Assembly (NCBI GenBank): GCA_016296565.1
Contig: JAEDJB010000013.1
Location: forward strand, 1 to 23,495
Direction: 5' to 3'
Origin: Oscillospiraceae bacterium
GTDB taxonomy: Bacteria > Bacillota > Clostridia > Oscillospirales > Oscillospiraceae
DNA: 23,495 nucleotides
Part shown: one piece after another, positions 7,117 to 15,058 of the stretch
Numbering within the stretch: position 1 is the stretch's first letter
Layout of the letters: each line of letters starts with the position of its first letter
Notes under the pieces: model-generated
The model's database searches: none
Seen by the model: the letters and a program-made list of their open reading frames with translations, nothing else
What the model was told of the DNA's origin: nothing
Made by a program: the position numbers and the translations under genes

Positions 7117-8369
7117 CCCAGACCCCGGTCCTGGTGGTGGGCGGCGGCGCGGCCGGCATGATGGCCGCCCTGGCTGCCCGGCAGGCGGGGGCCCAGGTCA
7201 CCCTCCTGGAGCCCAACGAGAAGCTGGGCCGAAAGCTCTACATCACCGGCAAGGGCCGGTGCAACTTAACCAACAACACCACAGCCGAGGGGGTGCTGAA
7301 CCATGTGCCCCGGAACGGGCGCTTTCTCTACAGCGCCGTGACGAAATTTCCCCCGGCGGCGGTGATGGAATACTTTGAAGCCCTGGGCGTCCCTCTCAAA
7401 ACCGAGCGGGGGGGACGTGTTTTCCCCTGCTCGGACAAGGCCGCCGATGTGATCGACGCCTTGTTCTTTGCCCTGAAGCGGGAAAAGGTCATGATCCTCC
7501 GGGGCCGGGCCAAAGACCTGGTGTTGGAGGAGGGGGCGGTCACCGGCGTTACCCTGGAGGACGGCTCCGTCCTTTCCGCCGGCGCGGTGATTCTGGCCAC
7601 CGGCGGAGTGTCTTACCCGGCCACCGGCTCCACGGGAGACGGTTACCGTCTGGCTCAGCAGGCCGGGCACAAGGTTGTGCCTCCCCGGGCCTCCCTGGTT
7701 CCTCTGGTGGAGGAGGGGGACACCTGCGGGAAAATGCAGGGGCTGTCCCTGAAAAACGTCACCCTCACCCTGCGCAGCCGGAAGAAGAAAAAGGTGGTGT
7801 TTCAGGAGCAGGGGGAGATGCTCTTCACCCACTTCGGCATCTCCGGCCCGCTGGTCCTCAGCGCCAGCGCCCACGGAGACTGGGAGAAGGAGCAGTACAC
7901 TGCCATCATTGATTTAAAACCCGCTTTGGACGAGGCCAAGCTGGAGGCCCGGATCCTCCGGGACATCGGGCAGGCTCCCAACAAGGCCTTTCACAACTTC
8001 CTGGAGGGCCTGGCCCCCCGGCTGATGATCCCTGTGCTGGGGGAGCGGGCGGAGATCCCGCCGGACCTTCCGGTGAACGCCATGACCCGTCCCCAGCGGC
8101 GGCGGCTCATTGAGACCATGAAGCACTTTGCCATTCCCCTGGCGGGGACCCGGCCGGTGAAGGAGGCCATCATCACCGCCGGCGGGGTGAAGACCGGGGA
8201 GATCGACCCCGGCACCATGATGTCCAAAAAGGCGGCGGGCCTCTTCCTGGCGGGAGAGGTCATCGACGTGGACGCCTATACCGGCGGCTTTAACCTGCAG
8301 ATTGCCTGGTGCACCGGCCGGGCCGCCGGAGAGAGCGCCGCCCGCTATGTGGAGGAGAGGAAACTATGA
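7113..8369 (+). CDS. BaiN/HI0933-family NAD(P)/FAD-dependent oxidoreductase
   Basis: A 418-aa flavoprotein. The FAD dinucleotide motif GGGAAGMMAA is at the N-terminus, followed by the family block LGRKLYITGKGRCNLTNN. Further conserved parts are ILATGGVSYPATGSTGDGY and the C-terminal ITAGGVKTGEIDPGTMMSKKAAGLFLAGEVIDVDAYTGGFNLQ. The family includes BaiN, tied to bile-acid dehydroxylation in some Clostridia, but close relatives occur widely as housekeeping proteins of unsettled function. A bile-acid role should not be assumed. It overlaps both neighbours by ATGA. Confidence 0.9.
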   Translation: MTQTPVLVVGGGAAGMMAALAARQAGAQVTLLEPNEKLGRKLYITGKGRCNLTNNTTAEGVLNHVPRNGRFLYSAVTKFPPAAVMEYFEALGVPLKTERGGRVFPCSDKAADVIDALFFALKREKVMILRGRAKDLVLEEGAVTGVTLEDGSVLSAGAVILATGGVSYPATGSTGDGYRLAQQAGHKVVPPRASLVPLVEEGDTCGKMQGLSLKNVTLTLRSRKKKKVVFQEQGEMLFTHFGISGPLVLSASAHGDWEKEQYTAIIDLKPALDEAKLEARILRDIGQAPNKAFHNFLEGLAPRLMIPVLGERAEIPPDLPVNAMTRPQRRRLIETMKHFAIPLAGTRPVKEAIITAGGVKTGEIDPGTMMSKKAAGLFLAGEVIDVDAYTGGFNLQIAWCTGRAAGESAARYVEERKL

Positions 8370-9043
8370 GCCATTACAGCATTGCCATCGACGGCCCTTC
8401 CGGGGCGGGAAAGAGTACCCTGGCCAAGGCCCTGGCTGCCCGGCTGGGCTTTCTCTATGTGGACACCGGGGCCATCTACCGCACCGTGGGCCTGTACGCC
8501 GCCCGCCAGGGAGCGGACTGCGGGAAGGAAGAGGAGGTTCTGCCTCACCTGCCCGGGATTTCCCTTTCTCTGACCTACGGGGAGGACGGCCTGCAGCACA
8601 TGCTTTTAAATGGAGAGGACGTAACCCGTGCCATCCGGGAAAACCAGGTGTCCCGGTGGGCCTCCCAGGTTTCGGCCATCCCCGGAGTCCGTGCCTTCCT
8701 TCTGGAAATGCAGCGTGACCTGGCCAGGCGGCACAGCGTCATCATGGATGGCCGGGACATCGGCACCGTGGTCCTGCCCCAGGCGGACCTGAAAATTTTC
8801 CTCACCGCTTCCGTGGAGCAGCGGGCCATCCGCCGCTGCAGGGAGCTGGCGGAAAAAGGCCAGGATGTCCCCCTGGAAACCGTCAAGGCGGAGATCGCCC
8901 AGCGGGACTATGACGACAGCCACCGGGCGGCGGCTCCCCTGCGGCAGGCGGAGGACGCGGTGGTGGTGGACACCTCCCAGCTGAATCTGGAGGAGAGCCT
9001 GGAGGCTCTCTACATCCTTGTGAAAGAGAGGCTGCAGCTTTGA
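8366..9043 (+). CDS. cmk: Cytidylate kinase
   Basis: A 225-aa kinase that phosphorylates CMP and dCMP with ATP. The P-loop GPSGAGKST is at residues 10-18; DTGAIYRTVGLYA binds substrate, and MDGRDIGTVVLPQADLKIFLTAS and QRDYDDSHRAAAPLRQAEDAVVVDTS are family blocks. The start at 8366 is preceded by GGAGGAGAGG and overlaps the upstream stop by ATGA. The cmk-plsC-ispH-rpsA order is typical of Clostridia. Confidence 0.96.
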   Translation: MSHYSIAIDGPSGAGKSTLAKALAARLGFLYVDTGAIYRTVGLYAARQGADCGKEEEVLPHLPGISLSLTYGEDGLQHMLLNGEDVTRAIRENQVSRWASQVSAIPGVRAFLLEMQRDLARRHSVIMDGRDIGTVVLPQADLKIFLTASVEQRAIRRCRELAEKGQDVPLETVKAEIAQRDYDDSHRAAAPLRQAEDAVVVDTSQLNLEESLEALYILVKERLQL

Positions 9044-9660
9044 CATTATATGAACTTGCCTATACCATCAGCAAAGGAATCTTCCGGGTGGTGTCCTTCC
9101 GGACCCCCCTGAAGGTTTACGGACGGGAGAACATCCCGGAGGGGGGAGCGGTGCTCTGCGCCAACCACGCCCGGAACTCCGACCCCTTTTATATTGTTTA
9201 TTCCTTCGACCGGAAGGATAAGATCTGGATTATGGCCAAGGAGGAAATCCAGCACTGGCCGGTGGCCGGCGCCCTGCTGAAATGGCTGGGCTTCGTCATC
9301 TGGGTCAAGCGGGGCAAATCTGACGTGGGGGCGGTGAAGGCCGCCCTGCGGGCCTTGAAGGGAGGGGAAAAGCTGCTGATCTTCCCGGAGGGCACCCGCC
9401 ACGATGAGATCGGCGAGGGTAAAACCGGCGCGGCCATGATGGCCATCCGCACGGGGGTGCCCATCCTGCCCATCTATATCTCCCCGGAGCGCAAGCTTTT
9501 CCAGCCCACCCGGGTGTATATCGGCCAGCCCTACCAGCCCTTTACCGAGGACCGGCGGGCCAACGCCGAGGACTACCGGGCAGCTACCGAGGTGATGATG
9601 GACAAGATCAAGGCCCTGAAAGAGGGGGCAGATCAGGAGGCCGGGACATGCGGGAAGTAA
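9040..9660 (+). CDS. Lysophospholipid (1-acylglycerol-3-phosphate) acyltransferase, PlsC type
   Basis: A 206-aa membrane-associated acyltransferase that adds the second acyl chain in phosphatidic acid synthesis. The HX4D catalytic motif is NHARNSD (His43, Asp48) and the glycerol-phosphate binding motif is FPEGTR near residue 115. The start is TTG at 9040, sharing TTGA with the cmk stop, with GAGAGG 8 nt upstream; no better in-frame start exists. The end overlaps ispH by 13 nt. Confidence 0.92.
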   Translation: MTLYELAYTISKGIFRVVSFRTPLKVYGRENIPEGGAVLCANHARNSDPFYIVYSFDRKDKIWIMAKEEIQHWPVAGALLKWLGFVIWVKRGKSDVGAVKAALRALKGGEKLLIFPEGTRHDEIGEGKTGAAMMAIRTGVPILPIYISPERKLFQPTRVYIGQPYQPFTEDRRANAEDYRAATEVMMDKIKALKEGADQEAGTCGK

Positions 9661-11609
9661 TCCTGGCCAAGTCCGCGGGCTTCTGCTTCGGGGTGCGCCG
9701 GGCGGTGGAGCTGGCCCAGAAGGTGGCCCAGAGCGGCCAGCCCTATGTGATGCTGGGTCCGGTGATCCACAACGACAACGTGATTGCCGACCTGGAGGCC
9801 CAGGGAGTGACCTGCGTCCACTCAGTGGAGGAGGTCCCCCCCGGCTGCGGGGTCATCATCCGCTCCCACGGGGAGGGGAAGGCAGTTTACGACAAGCTGG
9901 CGGAAAAAGGCTGCCCCATTGCCGACGCCACCTGCGTGAATGTCTCCCGCATCCATGAAATTGTGCGGGACGCCAGCCAGCGGGGCCGGCAGGTCATTAT
10001 CATCGGCGACCCGGATCACCCGGAGGTGCGGGCGATAGCCGGTTGGTGTGAGCATGCAAAAATCTTCCGAAATCAGGAGGAATTGTCGGTTTTTCTTGTT
10101 CAAAATGAAGAAAATCAACAAAAACCATTGACCATGGTTTCGCAAACTACATCAACGGATAGAATTTGGACGCCCTGCCGAGAAAAAGTAAAAAAAGAGT
10201 GTACAAACGCGGAAATTTTTGATACAATATGTAATGCTACGTGTAAGCGGCAATCAGAAGCGCAGAGTTTGGCGGAGCGCTGCGGCGCGATGATCGTCAT
10301 CGGTGACCGGAAAAGCTCCAACACGACCCGTCTTGCTGAGTTATGCCGGGCGCACTGCCCGCTGGTTTACCACATCAGCCGGGCTGAGGAGCTTGACCGG
10401 AGTATGGTAAGCGGGGTAGCTTCTGTGGGAATCACCGCCGGCGCGTCCACGCCGGGGTGGATAATAAAGGAGGTCAAAAACAAAATGAGCGACGAGCTGA
10501 ACAACGCTATGGAGATCGAAGAGTCCTTCGCTGATATGCTGGAGAAGTCGATCAAAACTTTAAATACGGGAGATAAGGTCACTGGTATCGTCACCGGTAT
10601 CACCGCTACCGAGGTCAACGTGGACCTGGGCACCAAGCACGCTGGCTACATCCCCATCTCTGAGCTGAGCGACGACCCCACCGTGAAGGCTGAGGACGTT
10701 GTGAAGGTGGGCGACGAGATCGAGACCTATGTTATGCGCGTGAACGACGTGGAGGGTGTTGCCACCCTGTCCAAGAAGCGTCTGGACACCGTGAAGAACT
10801 GGGACACCATCGAGGCTGCCGTGGAAGACAAGACCATCCTGGAAGGCGTGGTCACCGAGGACAACAAGGGCGGCATCGTGGTCAATGTCAAGGGCATCCG
10901 TGTGTTCGTGCCCGCTTCTCAGACCGGTATGCCCAGAGGGGCTGACCTGTCCGAGATGATCAAGCAGCATGTGAAGCTGCGCATCACCGAGGTCAACCGT
11001 TCCCGCCGCCGCGTGGTGGGCTCCATCCGCGCCGTTGCTGCGGAAGAGCGCGCTGCCAAGGCTGCTGAGGTCTGGGAAAACATCGAGGTGGGCAAGAAGT
11101 ATGAGGGTACCGTCAAGTCCCTGACTTCTTACGGCGCTTTCGTGGACATCGGCGGTGTGGACGGCATGGTTCACGTTTCCGAGCTGTCCTGGAGCCGCAT
11201 CAAGAACCCCGCCGAAGTGGTTTCCGTGGGCGATGCTGTCACCGTGTATGTCATCTCCTATGACCCCGAGAAGAAGAAGATCTCTCTGGGCATGAAGGAC
11301 CGCAGCCAGGATCCCTGGGAGAAGTTCACCTCCACCTATGAGGTTGGCTCCGTTGCCAACGTTCGTGTGGTGAAGCTCATGACCTTCGGTGCTTTCGCTG
11401 AGATCGTTCCCGGCGTGGACGGCCTGATCCACATCTCCCAGATCGCCGATCACCGCATCGAGAAGCCCGGCGACGTGCTGGAAGAGGGCCAGAACGTGGA
11501 CGTGAAGATCACCGACATCGACTTCGACCGCAAGAAGGTCTCCCTGTCCATCCGCGCTCTGCTGAACGACAACGCCGCCGGCGAGGACGAGGCAGAGGAC
11601 GCCGAGTAA
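9648..11609 (+). CDS. ispH: Fused HMBPP reductase (IspH) and ribosomal protein S1
   Basis: A 653-aa fusion known from Clostridia. Residues 1-275 are IspH, the [4Fe-4S] enzyme that makes IPP and DMAPP in the MEP pathway. Cluster cysteines are Cys13, Cys96 and Cys195; substrate residues His41, His74, His124, Glu126, the SQTTST block, Ser223-Asn225 and Ser267 are all present. Residues about 305-640 hold four S1 RNA-binding repeats, ending in an acidic tail. The start has AGGAGG (9635-9640) 7 nt upstream. Codon use changes sharply: GC-rich to about 10040, AT-rich at 10045-10260, then highly biased (GCT, GTT, CGT, ATC, AAG) in the S1 part. A strong internal ribosome site precedes Met280. Confidence 0.95.
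   Translation: MREVILAKSAGFCFGVRRAVELAQKVAQSGQPYVMLGPVIHNDNVIADLEAQGVTCVHSVEEVPPGCGVIIRSHGEGKAVYDKLAEKGCPIADATCVNVSRIHEIVRDASQRGRQVIIIGDPDHPEVRAIAGWCEHAKIFRNQEELSVFLVQNEENQQKPLTMVSQTTSTDRIWTPCREKVKKECTNAEIFDTICNATCKRQSEAQSLAERCGAMIVIGDRKSSNTTRLAELCRAHCPLVYHISRAEELDRSMVSGVASVGITAGASTPGWIIKEVKNKMSDELNNAMEIEESFADMLEKSIKTLNTGDKVTGIVTGITATEVNVDLGTKHAGYIPISELSDDPTVKAEDVVKVGDEIETYVMRVNDVEGVATLSKKRLDTVKNWDTIEAAVEDKTILEGVVTEDNKGGIVVNVKGIRVFVPASQTGMPRGADLSEMIKQHVKLRITEVNRSRRRVVGSIRAVAAEERAAKAAEVWENIEVGKKYEGTVKSLTSYGAFVDIGGVDGMVHVSELSWSRIKNPAEVVSVGDAVTVYVISYDPEKKKISLGMKDRSQDPWEKFTSTYEVGSVANVRVVKLMTFGAFAEIVPGVDGLIHISQIADHRIEKPGDVLEEGQNVDVKITDIDFDRKKVSLSIRALLNDNAAGEDEAEDAE
10200..10228 (+). promoter_or_regulatory. 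Candidate internal promoter within ispH for the S1 part
   Basis: TGTACA (10200-10205), 17 nt, then TACAAT (10223-10228) with an extended TGA before the -10. It lies in the AT-rich patch, about 250 nt before the internal start at 10485. The -35 is only a 4 of 6 match. Confidence 0.35.
10466..10487 (+). promoter_or_regulatory. rpsA: Internal ribosome site and start for stand-alone ribosomal S1
   Basis: AAAGGAGGT (10466-10474) is followed after 10 nt by an in-frame ATG (10485-10487, Met280 of the fusion), exactly at the IspH/S1 boundary. It would give a 374-aa protein carrying all four S1 repeats. The surrounding residues (KEVKNKMSDELNN) are linker, so the SD is not forced by conserved protein sequence. 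Confidence 0.6.
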
Positions 11610-11655
11610 TTTCCCTCTAAAACGGGATATCATTTTTCGGCAGAAACAGAATGAG

Positions 11656-11692
11656 AAAAGGGGGACTGCCGGATGGGTAGTTCCCCTTTTTT
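11656..11692 (+). terminator. Rho-independent terminator of the ispH-rpsA operon
   Basis: AAAAGGGGGACT (11656-11667) pairs with AGTTCCCCTTTT (11679-11690), 12 bp with one G-T wobble, then TT. It lies 46 nt after the ispH-rpsA stop. Confidence 0.85.
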
Positions 11693-11756
11693 AAACAAAA
11701 TAAAAGGGTGGTGCAGAGGGAAAACTATGCCCACCCCGCAGAATGGAGGACAAACT

Positions 11757-11966
11757 ATGCCTGTTATCACCAAAGACACCATCATTGGCGACATCCTGGA
11801 TATCGCACCTGAGACCGCTCCTGCTTTCCTGGACATCGGCATGCACTGCCTGGGCTGCCCCGCTTCCCGGAACGAGACCGTGGAGGAGGCCTGCCTGGTT
11901 CATGACACTTCTGTGGATGACCTGGTGAATCAGCTCAACGAGCTCATCGCCGCAAACAAGAAATAA
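11757..11966 (+). CDS. DUF1858 redox-disulfide domain protein
   Basis: A 69-aa protein made of one DUF1858 domain (ITKDTIIGDILDIAPETAPAFLDIGMHCLGCPASRNETVEEACLVH). The CLGC pair is the predicted redox or metal-binding site; the family is linked to hybrid-cluster proteins but its function is unsettled. The start at 11757 has TGGAGG (11744-11749) 7 nt upstream. An in-frame ATG at 11727 with a similar AAACTATGCC context would add 10 residues. Terminators stand on both sides, so it is a single-gene unit. Confidence 0.88.
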   Translation: MPVITKDTIIGDILDIAPETAPAFLDIGMHCLGCPASRNETVEEACLVHDTSVDDLVNQLNELIAANKK

Positions 11967-11981
11967 GAAACCAACAAGCAA

Positions 11982-12014
11982 AAAACGGGGGCGGTTTTTC
12001 CGCCCCTGTTTTCT
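11982..12014 (+). terminator. Rho-independent terminator of the DUF1858 gene
   Basis: AAAACGGGGGCGG (11982-11994) pairs with CCGCCCCTGTTTT (12000-12012) around five Ts, 13 bp with one wobble. It ends close to the trmK ribosome site, and the next gene starts only 18 nt later. Confidence 0.85.
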
Positions 12015-12031
12015 TGTGGAGAGGAGGGCCC

Positions 12032-12736
12032 ATGAGCAAACTGGAACTGTCCCCCCGTCTGGCTGCCATCGCCGCCCAGGTGCCCCAGGGGGCCAGGTTG
12101 GCGGATATCGGCACCGACCACGCCTACCTGCCCACCGCCCTGCTGCTGGCAGGGCGCATTGAGCGGGCGGTAGCTTCTGATGTGCGGGAGGGCCCCTTGC
12201 AGCGGGGCCGGGAAACCGCCCGGCACTACGGCCAGGAGGAAAAAATCACCTTCCGCTGCTGTGACGGCCTGGAGGGTCTGTCCCCCGATCAGGCGGACAC
12301 GGTGGTGATCGCCGGGATGGGCGGGGAGCTCATTGCCCGGATACTGTCCCAGGCGCCCTGGACGAAAGGGGCGTTGCTGCTTCTCCAGCCCATGACCGGC
12401 CAGCCCGCCCTGCGCCGGTGGCTGGTGGAAAACGGCTACTGCATCCAGCGGGAGCAGATCGTCCGGGAGGGGGAGAAGTTTTATGTGGTTCTCACCGTCC
12501 GGGGCGGCCAGAGCCGGCCCTATACCCCGGCAGAGCTGTGGGTGGGGCGGCAGACCCGGGGGGAGGATAACCCCCACCGGATGGACTATCTGCGGGATCA
12601 GCTCCGCCGGAGGGAACGGGCCCTGGCGGGCATGCGCCAGAGCGCCAGCCTCCCGCCGGAGGACCTGGCCCGGGAAGAGACCCTGCTGGTGGAACTAACG
12701 AACCTGGAAAAGGAGTGGAGCGCATGGCAACGGTAA
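12032..12736 (+). CDS. trmK: tRNA (adenine22-N1)-methyltransferase TrmK
   Basis: A 234-aa SAM-dependent enzyme that methylates A22 of tRNA. The Rossmann motif I is LADIGTDHAYLP at residues 23-34; VASDVREGPLQ and CCDGLEGL follow, and VVIAGMGGELIARIL is the TrmK signature. A C-terminal helical region (LRRRERALAGMRQSA) ends the protein. The start at 12032 follows AGGAGG (12022-12027). The end overlaps the next gene by 13 nt, as trmK and Nif3-like genes commonly do in Firmicutes. Confidence 0.93.
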   Translation: MSKLELSPRLAAIAAQVPQGARLADIGTDHAYLPTALLLAGRIERAVASDVREGPLQRGRETARHYGQEEKITFRCCDGLEGLSPDQADTVVIAGMGGELIARILSQAPWTKGALLLLQPMTGQPALRRWLVENGYCIQREQIVREGEKFYVVLTVRGGQSRPYTPAELWVGRQTRGEDNPHRMDYLRDQLRRRERALAGMRQSASLPPEDLAREETLLVELTNLEKEWSAWQR

Positions 12737-13521
12737 AGGAAATCTACGCCCTGCTGGACCGGAAGACGCCCTTCCGGTACCAGATGGACTTTGACAACGC
12801 GGGCTTTCTGGTGGGCCGGGGGGACGCCCAGGTGTCCGGAATCCTGGTGGCCCTGGACATCACCCCGGCGGTGATCCAGGAGGCAGTGGATAAGAATTGC
12901 CAGTTGATCGTGGCCCACCACCCGGTCATCTGGGGCAAGCTGGGCCAGGTCACCGACGAAACCTCCACCGGCCGGAAGGTGCTGGCCCTCATTGAGCGGG
13001 GCATTGCCGCCATCTGCGCCCACACCAACCTGGATGCGGTGGAGGGCGGCGTGAACACCCAACTGGCCCGGCGGGTGGGCCTGACCGACCCTGTTCCCCT
13101 GGAGGTGGACGGGGAGGATGAAGCGGGGAGACCCTACGGCGTCGGCCGGGTGGGCCTTCTCCCCGGCGGTCCCGTCTCCCTGCCCGACTTTGCCGCCCAG
13201 GTTAAGACGGCCTTGAATTTGGGTGGAGTCCGGGTGATGGACGCCGGCGTGCCCGTCCACAAGGTGGCCGTGGGAGGCGGCGCCTGCGGCAGCATGCTGG
13301 GCCAGGTGAAGGCCATGGGGTGCGACACCTTCCTCACCTCCGATCTGAAGCACGACCTGTACCTGGAGGCGGCGGATTTGGGGATCAATCTGCTGGACGC
13401 TGGGCATTACTCCACGGAAACGGTGGTCTGCTCCGCCTTGGCCCAGTGGCTGCGGGAGGCCTTCCCCCAGGTGGAGGTGTCCGTTGCCCAGCAGCAGGGA
13501 GAGGTTTTCGCATATTTGTAA
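12724..13521 (+). CDS. Nif3-like dinuclear metal centre protein
   Basis: A 265-aa protein of the Nif3/YqfO family, toroidal hexamers with a dinuclear metal site and no firmly established reaction. Metal ligands are visible in LIVAHHPVIW, HTNLDAVEGGVN and GHYSTE. The start at 12724 has AAAAGGAG about 9 nt upstream; a GTG three codons earlier (12715) is the alternative. It follows trmK with a 13-nt overlap. Confidence 0.9.
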   Translation: MATVKEIYALLDRKTPFRYQMDFDNAGFLVGRGDAQVSGILVALDITPAVIQEAVDKNCQLIVAHHPVIWGKLGQVTDETSTGRKVLALIERGIAAICAHTNLDAVEGGVNTQLARRVGLTDPVPLEVDGEDEAGRPYGVGRVGLLPGGPVSLPDFAAQVKTALNLGGVRVMDAGVPVHKVAVGGGACGSMLGQVKAMGCDTFLTSDLKHDLYLEAADLGINLLDAGHYSTETVVCSALAQWLREAFPQVEVSVAQQQGEVFAYL

Positions 13522-13531
13522 GGGAGAACCC

Positions 13532-13560
13532 TTGTCAAAACAAGGGGTTTGTGATAAAAT
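13532..13560 (+). promoter_or_regulatory. Sigma-A promoter for yebC
   Basis: TTGTCA (13532-13537), 17 nt, and TAAAAT (13555-13560) with TG at 13552-13553 (extended -10). The -35 lies inside a short hairpin (AACCCTTGT with ACAAGGGGTT, 13527-13549) just after the Nif3-like stop. Confidence 0.65.
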
Positions 13561-13574
13561 TACTTAGTTATAGT

Positions 13575-13615
13575 CTGCGCGGGACAAGCTGCGGGCTGAC
13601 CGCCCAGCGTTTTTT
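13575..13615 (+). terminator. Terminator or attenuator between the yebC promoter and yebC
   Basis: GCT-GC-GGGC (13588-13596) pairs with GCCCAGC (13602-13608), leaving GC bulged, followed by six Ts (13610-13615). An overlapping alternative stem pairs CTGCGCGG (13575-13582) with CCGCCCAG (13600-13607). Because it lies downstream of the yebC promoter it could stop read-through from the Nif3-like gene, attenuate yebC, or both. Confidence 0.45.
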
Positions 13616-13650
13616 CAATTATCTATCAATACAGGAAGGGAACGATACCT

Positions 13651-14385
13651 ATGTCCGGACATTCCAAGTGGCATAATATTCAGAAGACCAAAGGCGCGGC
13701 AGACGCCAAGCGCAGCGCCGCATTCACCAAGGTCGCCAAGGAGATCATCGTGGCGGTCAAGACCGGCGGCTCCGGCGACCCCAACAATAACTCCCGTCTG
13801 GCCACCGTCATTGCCAAAGCCAAGGCAGTGAATATGCCCAACGACAACATCAAGCGCACCATCGAGCGGGCTCTGGGCTCCAACAACACCGACAACTACG
13901 AGTCCGTGGTCTACGAAGGCTATGGCCCCAACGGCGTGGCCGTCATCGTGGAGGCCCTCACCGACAACCGTCAGCGCACCGCGCCGGAAGTCCGCCACCT
14001 GCTGGACAAGTACGGCAAGGGCCTGGGCGCCACCGGCTGTGTGTCCTGGTCCTTCGACCGGAAGGGCGTCATCATCCTGGACAACGAGGACGGCGACCTG
14101 GACGAGGATACCGTCATGATGGACGCGCTGGACTGCGGCGCTGCAGACTTTGAGCCCGATGAGGACGTGTTCACCATCTACACCGAGCCTGACGACTGCG
14201 GCAAGGTGGCCTCCGCCATGGAAGCCAAGGGCTATGTCTTCGCCTCCGCCCAGGTGGAGATGGTCCCCCAGAACTACGTTAAGCTCACCGACGCCGGGGA
14301 CATCAAGAACATGGAGAAGCTCATCGACATGCTCGAGGACAACGACGACGTGCAGAACGTGTACCACAACTGGGACCAGGAGTGA
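13651..14385 (+). CDS. yebC: YebC/PmpR-family protein
   Basis: A 244-aa full-length YebC/PmpR protein. The N-terminus MSGHSKWHNIQKTKGAADAKR and the stretch NPNNNSRLATVIAKAKAVNMPNDNIKR-like block (here DPNNNSRLA) are diagnostic, as is YEGYGPNGVAVIVEALTDN. The family was annotated as transcriptional regulators; some members are now known to help ribosomes through proline-rich stretches. AGGAAGG lies 10 nt upstream of the start. It is the last intact core gene before the mobile-element relics. Confidence 0.95.
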   Translation: MSGHSKWHNIQKTKGAADAKRSAAFTKVAKEIIVAVKTGGSGDPNNNSRLATVIAKAKAVNMPNDNIKRTIERALGSNNTDNYESVVYEGYGPNGVAVIVEALTDNRQRTAPEVRHLLDKYGKGLGATGCVSWSFDRKGVIILDNEDGDLDEDTVMMDALDCGAADFEPDEDVFTIYTEPDDCGKVASAMEAKGYVFASAQVEMVPQNYVKLTDAGDIKNMEKLIDMLEDNDDVQNVYHNWDQE

Positions 14386-14523
14386 GCACACGATATTGTT
14401 TGAATTTCCTTTGATTTAGACGGTATCTCTTAACGTTTTCGCTCATTTCGTCTGAGAGATGTGGAACGATTCCGGGGAACGATGACATACGTCAAGGTTT
14501 TATAGGCCGAAAAATCTACCACC
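14386..14523 (+). other. Gene-free spacer with nested inverted repeats
   Basis: No coding signal is seen. AGACG (14419-14423) can pair with CGTCT (14449-14453), and ATCTCT (14425-14430) with AGAGAT (14455-14460); the two stems cross, as in a pseudoknot. GGAACGAT occurs twice, at 14463-14470 and 14477-14484. No function is assigned. Confidence 0.3.
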
Positions 14524-14564
14524 AAAATCACCTTTTTGCGTAACTGCGAAAGGGTGATTTTTTT
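14524..14564 (+). terminator. Strong hairpin with T tract after yebC
   Basis: A 16-bp stem (14524-14539 with 14546-14561, two wobbles) around a GTAACT loop ends in a T run. It probably terminates yebC transcripts, 138 nt after the stop. Its 3' arm also holds AAGGGTGA just before the integrase-fragment ATG, so it may once have been part of that gene's 5' region. Confidence 0.75.
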
Positions 14565-14693
14565 ATGCTGGCAAAGGAATGTTTATCGGAATTCAGACTG
14601 GACTGCGAGCTGCGCAGATTGAGCAAGCGGACGATCGAGGGGTACTACAACAACAATGCCCGATGGCGGCACCTGCCACAACAAGCGGTTTAA
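14565..14693 (+). pseudogene. Truncated tyrosine recombinase (integrase), N-terminal fragment
   Basis: Only 42 codons remain, ending in TAA at 14691-14693. The peptide MLAKECLSEFRLDCELRRLS then KRTIEGYYNNNARW matches the N-terminal SAM-like, arm-binding domain of phage-type integrases (the 'LSxxTIxxY' pattern). The catalytic domain with R-H-R-Y is absent, so it is a dead fragment of an integrative element. Confidence 0.7.
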
Positions 14694-14710
14694 GGTTTCC
14701 GCCAAGAGTC

Positions 14711-14950
14711 ATGGTCTCTGTGGAGCACACAGCGAGAAATGCGGCTGGTCTCACACAAGCACCAGCGGAAGAACCGCTTGATTTCGTTCTGACGCATGGC
14801 CTTACGGACATTCTGATTAACCGGAACGAGTACACGGGCTTTCAGATGACCGGAACCGGCACCCACGGCGGGGGAGACCGCTTACTCGACGTGATCGAAG
14901 AGTAGAAGTCCCAGCTGCCGATGCTGCTGGATGGGGGCAAGGCCGAGTAA
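14711..14950 (+). pseudogene. Unrecognised ORF relic with internal stop
   Basis: A reading frame encoding ...DFVLTHGLTDILINRNEYTG followed by a glycine-rich GTGTHGGGDRLLDVIEE meets TAG at 14903-14905. It then continues as KSQLPMLLDGGKAE to TAA at 14948-14950. The continuation looks like a natural C-terminus, so the TAG may be a nonsense mutation. The family was not recognised; the setting suggests a mobile-element gene. Confidence 0.35.
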
Positions 14951-14984
14951 GCCTCTGTTGGGGTCCCGTGATGACCAGAGCATG

Positions 14985-15009
14985 AAAAATGCCCCCTATA
15001 TGGGGGCAT
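14985..15009 (-). terminator. Minus-strand terminator-like hairpin
   Basis: ATGCCCCC (14989-14996) and GGGGGCAT (15002-15009) are perfect arms around TATAT. On the minus strand the stem is followed by TTTTTC, so it fits a terminator for leftward transcription. No leftward gene was found to its right. Confidence 0.45.
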
Positions 15010-15058
15010 AAATTGATAAATTACGGCGTGGAATGGGGGGAATGGCAAGATAGAAACA

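Noticed and set aside
7113..8369. A bile-acid 7-dehydroxylation function for the BaiN-like protein.
   Set aside because: No other bai genes are nearby and the family is mostly of general, unsettled function.
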